Positions 1-4,867 of a stretch of DNA of 7,118 nucleotides are shown here, piece by piece. Made by a program: the position numbers and the translations under genes. Position 1 is the stretch's first letter, and every line of letters begins with the position of its first letter. The notes under the pieces are model-generated. The model saw only the letters and a list, made by a program, of their open reading frames with translations. It was not told where the DNA came from and did not search any database. The DNA is from Oscillospiraceae bacterium (GTDB lineage Bacteria > Bacillota > Clostridia > Oscillospirales > Ruminococcaceae): NCBI GenBank assembly GCA_020024215.1, contig JAHHUC010000082.1, forward strand, positions 1 through 7,118, read 5' to 3'.

Positions 1-1
1 G

Positions 2-163
2 AAAAAGCTTTTCAATGAAAATAAGCTGCTGCCCTGCGAAAGAGAGACAAGGCTTGTGTTGGAATGTGCAGGAGAAGTTGTTTTCGTAGAGGGGTTTGGC
101 GTTTCTTCAAATGTTGCGGTTGATGAAAAAACCAAAACTGCTGTAAGGATAGACATTCAGTAA
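2..163 (+). CDS. tilS: tRNA(Ile)-lysidine synthetase, C-terminal fragment (5' end outside window)
   Basis: The last 53 codons of an open frame run in from the left edge and stop at TAA 161-163. The peptide begins KKLFNENKLLPCERETRLVL and continues with GEVVFVEGFGVSSNVAVDE. This matches the small C-terminal domain of TilS, where a KKLF...I...R...P.L..GE.I.W..G pattern is typical. TilS uses ATP to attach lysine to C34 of tRNA-Ile(CAU), changing its reading from AUG to AUA, so it is essential in most bacteria. Only the tRNA-acceptor-binding tail is visible; the catalytic N-type ATP-pyrophosphatase domain (SGGxDS loop) lies upstream of the window. Identity rests on this short, weakly conserved tail plus position directly before hpt and ftsH, the usual Firmicutes order. 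The 23-nt gap to hpt suggests co-transcription. Confidence 0.82.
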   Translation, partial: KKLFNENKLLPCERETRLVLECAGEVVFVEGFGVSSNVAVDEKTKTAVRIDIQ

Positions 164-186
164 TTTTTTATCGGAGGGTTTATATA

Positions 187-726
187 ATGCAGAATGATGT
201 AAAGGAAATACTTTTTTCAGAGGAGGAAATAGCTTCAAAGGTCAAGGAAATAGGACAACAGATTTCCCGCGACTACAAGGATAAGAATCTTATGCTTGTC
301 AGCGTGCTGAAGGGATCTGTTATTTTTATGGCAGATCTTATGAGGGCTATTGATATTCCCCTGACAATTGATTTTATGGCTGTTTCCAGCTATGGCTCAG
401 GTGTAAAAACAACAGGCGCCGTCAAAATTTTAAAGGACATCGACAAGGATCTTTCCGGCTTCGATCTGCTCATAGTGGAGGATATTTTAGACAGCGGAAT
501 AACACTTTCCTATCTCACAAAATATCTCAGCAATAAGGGGGCAAAAAGCATAAGAATTGCAACGCTTTTGAACAAGGAGGACCGCAGGCAGGCAGACATA
601 AAGGCTGATTATTCCTGCTTTGATGTTCCTGATGAATTTGTAATAGGCTATGGTCTTGACTATGACCAGAAATACAGAAATCTTCCCTATGTTGGAATTT
701 TGGATCCTAAGATCTACGAAAAATAA
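187..726 (+). CDS. hpt: hypoxanthine(-guanine) phosphoribosyltransferase
   Basis: This 179-residue cytoplasmic enzyme of purine salvage transfers ribose-5-phosphate from PRPP to hypoxanthine or guanine, giving IMP or GMP. The length is normal for bacterial HPRT. Visible signatures are the LKGS loop at residues 41-44 (PPi-binding loop I), SSYG at 67-70 in the flexible loop II that closes over the active site, the PRPP-binding motif VEDILDSGIT at 97-106 with the paired acidic residues E98/D99, K130 in LLNKEDRR (purine contact), and the family-typical C-terminal segment FVIGYGLDYDQKYRNLPYVG at 151-170. The ATG start is fixed by a clean GGAGG at 173-177 with 9 nt spacing. It lies between tilS and ftsH as in many Firmicutes. 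Base specificity (hypoxanthine versus guanine) cannot be read from the sequence. Confidence 0.97.
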   Translation: MQNDVKEILFSEEEIASKVKEIGQQISRDYKDKNLMLVSVLKGSVIFMADLMRAIDIPLTIDFMAVSSYGSGVKTTGAVKILKDIDKDLSGFDLLIVEDILDSGITLSYLTKYLSNKGAKSIRIATLLNKEDRRQADIKADYSCFDVPDEFVIGYGLDYDQKYRNLPYVGILDPKIYEK

Positions 727-729
727 TGT

Positions 730-739
730 AAGAGGTGAT
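730..739 (+). promoter_or_regulatory. Strong Shine-Dalgarno of ftsH, overlapping the GTG at 735
   Basis: The string AAGAGGTGAT closely matches the anti-anti-SD consensus AAGGAGGTGAT, lacking one G; GAGGTGAT (732-739) is a perfect 8-base match. The GTG at 735-737 that opens the annotated frame lies inside this element, so ribosomes docked here cannot easily start at that GTG. The in-frame codon with ideal spacing is ATA at 744-746, which leaves 8 nt after GAGG. Confidence 0.75.
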
Positions 740-2756
740 TAAAATAAATAATAGGAAAAACCGAAATAATCTTATGTGGATGCTGCTTTTGACAGGTTTG
801 GTTGTCATATTGGTTTCCTCATTTGGTTTTAAGGAAAAGGAAAGCAAATACACAATTTCTCAAGTCATTGCCATGTTTGAAACAGGAAAAATCGAAACAT
901 ACAAAATCGACTTGGGAACAGGTAAGCTGACATTTAAGCTCAAGGGATCTGAAAAGGAGGAGATTTACAATGTTCCTAATGTAAATCTTTTCTATGATCA
1001 GATACAAAAGCATGTGGACGATTACAACAGAAGCGTGGAAAAAGAGGAAGACAGGATAGTCTATGACATGAAGCCTATTCAGCAGCTTCCTGTATGGATA
1101 AGCTTTTTGCCCAGTCTTCTGCTTATAGGTGCAATGATAGCACTTTTCTATTTTACCTATAAGCAAAGCAAAAGCGGAGGCAATGTCACAGGCTTCGGAA
1201 AGGCGAGAACAAAGGTTCCGGATGGCGGCAACAAGGTTACATTTGATGATGTGGCAGGTACGGATGAAGAAAAGCATGAGCTGGTAGAGGTGGTTGATTT
1301 CCTTAAAAATCCTCATAAATTCAACTCTTTAGGCGCAAGAATTCCAAAGGGCATCCTGCTTGTGGGACCTCCCGGAACAGGTAAGACTCTTTTGGCAAGG
1401 GCTGTTGCAGGCGAAGCCGGAGCACCCTTCTTCTCAATCTCCGGCTCTGATTTTCTCGAGATGTTTGTAGGTGTGGGCGCATCGAGAGTCCGCGATCTTT
1501 TCGATCAGGCAAAAAAGAGTGCCCCTGCCATCATTTTCATAGATGAAATAGATGCTGTGGGAAGGCAGCGCGGAGCCGGTCTTGGCGGCGGACATGACGA
1601 AAGAGAGCAGACCTTGAATCAGCTTTTGGTTGAGATGGATGGCTTTGTAGCAAACACAGGCGTCATTGTTATGGCTGCAACCAACAGACGTGATATACTT
1701 GACCCAGCTCTTTTAAGACCTGGAAGATTTGACAGAGAAATCTATGTCGGCTCTCCGGATATAAGGGGCAGAGAGGCTATTTTGAGGGTTCATGCCAGAA
1801 ACAAGCCCCTTGCTCCCGATGTGGAATTAAAGACCATCGCCGCCTCTACATCCGGCTTTACAGGCGCAGATTTGGAAAATCTTTTGAATGAGGCAGCCCT
1901 TTTGGCAGCCAGAAAGAATTTAAAATCCATCACACAGGAATGTATAGAGGAAGCAACCATAAAGGTGGTGGCAGGGCCTGAGAAGAAATCCAGAATCATA
2001 AGCGAGAAGGATAAACGCTTAACTGCCTTCCATGAGGCAGGACACGCAGTTGTGACATACTATTGTGACACAGCCGACAAGGTTCATCAGGTTTCCATCA
2101 TTCCCAGAGGCATGGCAGGAGGCTATACAATGAGCCTTCCCACCCAGGATAAATCTTATATAACAAGAAAAGAAATGTTTGAAAATCTTCAGACTCTTTT
2201 AGGCGGAAGAATTGCCGAACAGCTGGTTTTGGATGACATTTCCACAGGAGCCTCCAATGATATCGAGAGGGTTACAGCAGTTGCAAGGTCGATGGTTATG
2301 AGATACGGCTTTTCTGAAAAGCTGGGCACTGTTGTTTACGGAAGTGACCCCAACGAGGTATTTTTGGGCAGAAGCCTTTCACATGAAAGAGATTATTCTG
2401 AGGAGGTTGCAGCCGAAATTGATGAAGAGGTAAGAAAAATCATCAAGGAGGCATACCGCCTTGCAAAGAATACATTGAGCGAAAATATGGATAAGCTTCA
2501 TACTGTTGCCAATGCGCTTATGGAAAAGGAGAAAATTGACGGAGACGAATTCGAGTCACTTATGAAATACGGCAGACTTCCTGAAAAAATCGAGAAAATT
2601 GCCGACAGCTCTTCTGCAAATAAGGAAGAAGAGACAAAGGCGGTTGAGCAAGCAAAGCCTGTGGATAGCGGCGAGGAAAATCCAATTGAGCAGCCCCTTG
2701 AAAAAACAGAGGCTGAAGCTTCAGAGGCAGCCGAAAATTCTCAGGAAAAAGAATAA
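735..2756 (+). CDS. ftsH: ATP-dependent membrane zinc metalloprotease FtsH (start codon uncertain)
   Basis: FtsH is a membrane-anchored hexameric AAA+ protease that extracts and degrades misfolded or regulatory membrane and cytosolic proteins. Residue numbers here count from GTG 735 (673 aa). In order: short basic N-terminus; first membrane helix about 13-32; external domain about 33-117; second membrane helix about 119-141; AAA+ module with Walker A GPPGTGKT 211-218, pore motif FVG 244-246, Walker B IIFIDE 266-271, and second region of homology about 315-333 with arginine fingers R328 and R331; then the M41 protease with zinc motif HEAGH 433-437 and probable third zinc ligand D509 in STGASNDIE. 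The tail after about 620 is acidic, low-complexity and probably disordered. All catalytic residues are present. The start is unsure: GTG 735 overlaps the ribosome binding site, ATA 744 is best spaced, and ATG 774 would remove the basic residues before the first helix. The start lies only 8 nt after the hpt stop, so the two are likely co-transcribed. Confidence 0.97.
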   Translation: MIKINNRKNRNNLMWMLLLTGLVVILVSSFGFKEKESKYTISQVIAMFETGKIETYKIDLGTGKLTFKLKGSEKEEIYNVPNVNLFYDQIQKHVDDYNRSVEKEEDRIVYDMKPIQQLPVWISFLPSLLLIGAMIALFYFTYKQSKSGGNVTGFGKARTKVPDGGNKVTFDDVAGTDEEKHELVEVVDFLKNPHKFNSLGARIPKGILLVGPPGTGKTLLARAVAGEAGAPFFSISGSDFLEMFVGVGASRVRDLFDQAKKSAPAIIFIDEIDAVGRQRGAGLGGGHDEREQTLNQLLVEMDGFVANTGVIVMAATNRRDILDPALLRPGRFDREIYVGSPDIRGREAILRVHARNKPLAPDVELKTIAASTSGFTGADLENLLNEAALLAARKNLKSITQECIEEATIKVVAGPEKKSRIISEKDKRLTAFHEAGHAVVTYYCDTADKVHQVSIIPRGMAGGYTMSLPTQDKSYITRKEMFENLQTLLGGRIAEQLVLDDISTGASNDIERVTAVARSMVMRYGFSEKLGTVVYGSDPNEVFLGRSLSHERDYSEEVAAEIDEEVRKIIKEAYRLAKNTLSENMDKLHTVANALMEKEKIDGDEFESLMKYGRLPEKIEKIADSSSANKEEETKAVEQAKPVDSGEENPIEQPLEKTEAEASEAAENSQEKE

Positions 2757-2782
2757 TCATTTAAAGGCAAATAAAACAAGCG

Positions 2783-2808
2783 GGGCAGGAGAAGCAATTC
2801 TTCTGCCC
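2783..2808 (+). terminator. GNRA-loop hairpin after ftsH, probable (imperfect) terminator
   Basis: An 11-bp inverted repeat, GGGCAGGAGAA (2783-2793) and TTCTTCTGCCC (2798-2808), pairs fully with one G-U wobble around a GCAA tetraloop (2794-2797). GCAA is a GNRA loop, so the hairpin should be very stable. It begins 26 nt after the ftsH stop. The bases that follow are TTACTTGAC rather than a T-run, so intrinsic termination may be incomplete. It may instead protect the 3' end of the upstream mRNA, or terminate only partly and allow read-through into the topoisomerase genes. Confidence 0.6.
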
Positions 2809-2812
2809 TTAC

Positions 2813-2842
2813 TTGACAAGATAAACTCCTTTAATATAGAAT
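2813..2842 (+). promoter_or_regulatory. Probable sigma-A-type promoter of the topoisomerase operon
   Basis: A perfect -35 box TTGACA (2813-2818) is followed after 18 bp by TAGAAT (2837-2842), 5 of 6 matches to TATAAT. TATAGA at 2835-2840, with 16-bp spacing, is a weaker alternative. Transcription would start near 2849-2850, leaving a short leader of about 20 nt that contains the GGAGG site. The -35 box begins 4 nt after the hairpin stem closing ftsH, so terminator and promoter are packed back to back. This is a prediction from consensus matching only. Confidence 0.68.
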
Positions 2843-2857
2843 GGGTATGTACTGTAT

Positions 2858-2862
2858 GGAGG
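2858..2862 (+). promoter_or_regulatory. Ribosome binding site fixing the start of the B subunit at 2871
   Basis: GGAGG lies 8 nt before ATG 2871, which is ideal spacing. It chooses this start over the in-frame upstream ATG at 2841, which overlaps the predicted -10 box and would add ten residues unlike anything in the family. Confidence 0.85.
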
Positions 2863-2870
2863 AATTTTTA

Positions 2871-4850
2871 ATGGCAAAAAAGACAAATTATGATAATGAG
2901 AGCATAACTCAGCTTAAAGGCGCCGACAGGGTAAGAAAACGCCCTGCCGTTATTTTTGGTTCTGACGGACTTGAAGGCTGTCAGCACTCGATATTTGAAA
3001 TTTTTTCCAATTCGATAGATGAGGCAAGAGAGGGCTATGGAAATAAAATTATACTCACAAGGTATGATGACGGCTCTATATGCTGTGAGGACTTTGGACG
3101 CGGCATCCCGGTTGACTACAACGAAAGGGAGCAGAGGTATAACTGGGATTTGGTGTTCTGCGAGCTGTATGCCGGAGGAAAGTTCAAAAATGAAGGTGAG
3201 GACAGCTATGGCTATTCCTTGGGACTTAACGGACTGGGACTTTGTGCCACACAATATTCCTCACTTTACATGGATGTGGAAATTGTAAGAGACGGATTTT
3301 TGTACAAGCTGCGATTTGAAAAGGGAGAAAATGTAGGGGGACTTATAAAGACACCTGCCAACAGAAAGCAGACGGGCACAAAAATTACATGGAAGCCCGA
3401 TTTGGAGGTTTTTACAGATATAAATGTTCCCTATGAATATTATAGGACCACTGTCAAAAGACAGGCTGTTGTAAATCCCAACATCAGGTTCATATTAAGA
3501 AATCAGGTGGGTACAAACATTCAGGAGGAGGAATTTCTATATGCAAACGGAATTTCCGACTATCTGGCAGAGCTGGCAGGAGAGGGCGCCTTTTCCTCCA
3601 TAAAAACATGGGAAGCCTCAAGAAGAGGAAGAGACAGACAGGACAAGCCTGAATATAATGTGAAGCTGCTTGTCTCTGTGTGCTTTTCCAATAGGATAAA
3701 TTTCTGCGAATATTTCCACAATTCAAGCTTTTTAGAGCATGGCGGAAGCCCGGAAAAGGCTGTCAAGGTTGCCTTTGTCAATCAGATAGACAGCTTTTTA
3801 AAGGCAAACGGCAAATATCTAAAGGATGAAACCAAAATAACCTTCAGCGATATAGAGCCGTGTCTCTGCCTTATTTCATCCTCATTCTCAACTGTCACCT
3901 CCTATGAAAATCAGACCAAAAAAGCTATAACCAACAAGTTTATATATGAGACTATGACCGATTTTCTCAAGGAAAATCTCGAGGTTTATTTCCTGGAAAA
4001 TCCCGATGAGGCAATGAAGATAGCAGAGCAGGTGCTTATAAATAAAAGAAGCCGTGAATCTGCTGAAAAAACAAGAATAAGCATTAAGAAAAATCTGGCA
4101 GGCTCTATGGACATTTCCAACAGAGTGAGCAAATTTGTGGACTGCCGAACAAAGGATATCTCCAAAAGGGAGATATATATAGTGGAGGGTGATTCTGCCC
4201 TCGGCTCCTGCAAAATGGGCAGGGATTCGGAATTTCAGGCAATCATACCGGTGAGGGGAAAAATACTCAACTGTCTTAAGGCTGAATGGAACAAGATATT
4301 CAAAAATGATATCATAACTGATATAATCAAGGTTCTCGGCTGCGGAGTTGATATAAATGCAAAGGCCAACAAGGATCTGCCGCAGTTTGACATCGACAAT
4401 CTCAGATGGAATAAAATCGTCATCTGCACCGATGCGGATGTGGACGGATTTCAGATAAGGACGCTTATCCTCACCATGCTTTATCGTCTTACACCCAAGC
4501 TTATAGAGGATGGGTATGTATATATTGCAGAATCGCCGCTTTATGAGATAACAACAAAGGCAAAGACCTATTTTGTCTATTCTGATGCAGAAAAGAACAG
4601 ACTTACAGAGGAGCTGAAGGGACAGAAATATAAAATTCAGCGCTCAAAGGGATTGGGCGAAAATGAGGCGGATATGATGTGGCTGACCACGATGAATCCA
4701 AAGACACGCCGCCTTATAAGGGTATCTAAGGAGGACGCTCAAGCCACAGAAAAAATATTCGATCTTCTTTTGGGAGATAATTTGCAGGGAAGAAAGGAAT
4801 ATATAGCCAACAACGGCCATCTTTACCTTGACGAACTGGATTTAGCTTAG
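2871..4850 (+). CDS. parE: Type IIA DNA topoisomerase, B subunit (GyrB/ParE-type ATPase-TOPRIM), divergent
   Basis: This 659-residue subunit binds and hydrolyses ATP and supplies the TOPRIM metal site used when the A subunit cuts DNA. The GHKL ATPase has VRKRP 21-25, FEIFSNSIDEA 42-52 (general base E43, Mg-binding N47), adenine-binding D74 in EDFGRGIP, AGGKF 101-105, the lid SLGLNGLG 116-123 and TGT 168-170. The transducer domain has the ATP-contacting QTK at 348-350. TOPRIM has VEGDSALGS 438-446 (E439), PVRGKILN 460-467 and TDADVDGF 520-527 (D521, D523, D525), followed by SKGLGE 592-597 and TTMNP 606-610. The length fits ParE or short GyrB proteins without the large proteobacterial insertion. 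Several normally fixed positions differ (GLHGVG reads GLNGLG, DGSHIR reads DGFQIR), marking a divergent clade. The symbol parE is tentative: it rests on the A-subunit features and on the expectation that a separate gyrAB exists elsewhere in the genome, which cannot be checked here. Confidence 0.92.
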   Translation: MAKKTNYDNESITQLKGADRVRKRPAVIFGSDGLEGCQHSIFEIFSNSIDEAREGYGNKIILTRYDDGSICCEDFGRGIPVDYNEREQRYNWDLVFCELYAGGKFKNEGEDSYGYSLGLNGLGLCATQYSSLYMDVEIVRDGFLYKLRFEKGENVGGLIKTPANRKQTGTKITWKPDLEVFTDINVPYEYYRTTVKRQAVVNPNIRFILRNQVGTNIQEEEFLYANGISDYLAELAGEGAFSSIKTWEASRRGRDRQDKPEYNVKLLVSVCFSNRINFCEYFHNSSFLEHGGSPEKAVKVAFVNQIDSFLKANGKYLKDETKITFSDIEPCLCLISSSFSTVTSYENQTKKAITNKFIYETMTDFLKENLEVYFLENPDEAMKIAEQVLINKRSRESAEKTRISIKKNLAGSMDISNRVSKFVDCRTKDISKREIYIVEGDSALGSCKMGRDSEFQAIIPVRGKILNCLKAEWNKIFKNDIITDIIKVLGCGVDINAKANKDLPQFDIDNLRWNKIVICTDADVDGFQIRTLILTMLYRLTPKLIEDGYVYIAESPLYEITTKAKTYFVYSDAEKNRLTEELKGQKYKIQRSKGLGENEADMMWLTTMNPKTRRLIRVSKEDAQATEKIFDLLLGDNLQGRKEYIANNGHLYLDELDLA

Positions 4851-4851
4851 G

Positions 4852-4859
4852 AAAGGAAG
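4852..4859 (+). promoter_or_regulatory. Ribosome binding site supporting the TTG start of the A subunit
   Basis: AAAGGAAG directly follows the stop of the B-subunit gene (TAG 4848-4850). AAGGA at 4853-4857 lies 10 nt before TTG 4868. No in-frame ATG is available nearby, and the TTG gives the basic N-terminus MAKKRTENK, resembling the MAKKTNYDN of its partner. The B stop is only 17 nt from the A start, so the subunits are probably translated from one mRNA and may be translationally coupled. Confidence 0.7.
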
Positions 4860-4867
4860 AAATTATT

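Noticed and set aside
726..731. ATG-TAA start-stop pair overlapping the hpt stop codon, just before the ftsH ribosome binding site
   Set aside because: Start-stop elements can regulate downstream initiation, but this one has no ribosome binding site of its own and is easily produced by chance in A/T-rich sequence.
819..1316. 165-codon open frame on the - strand opposite the ftsH N-terminal half
   Set aside because: It is antisense to well-conserved FtsH sequence and matches no family I recognise; most likely a chance open frame.
2841..2870. Upstream in-frame ATG at 2841 as the start of the B subunit
   Set aside because: It overlaps the predicted -10 box, lacks a ribosome binding site and adds ten residues (MGMYCMEEFL) foreign to the family. 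ATG 2871 has GGAGG at ideal spacing and begins MAKK like the partner gene.
2599..2871. 90-codon + strand frame from the ftsH tail through the intergenic gap
   Set aside because: It runs out of frame with ftsH over the acidic tail, giving an artificial basic peptide, and crosses the hairpin and promoter. No supporting start signal.
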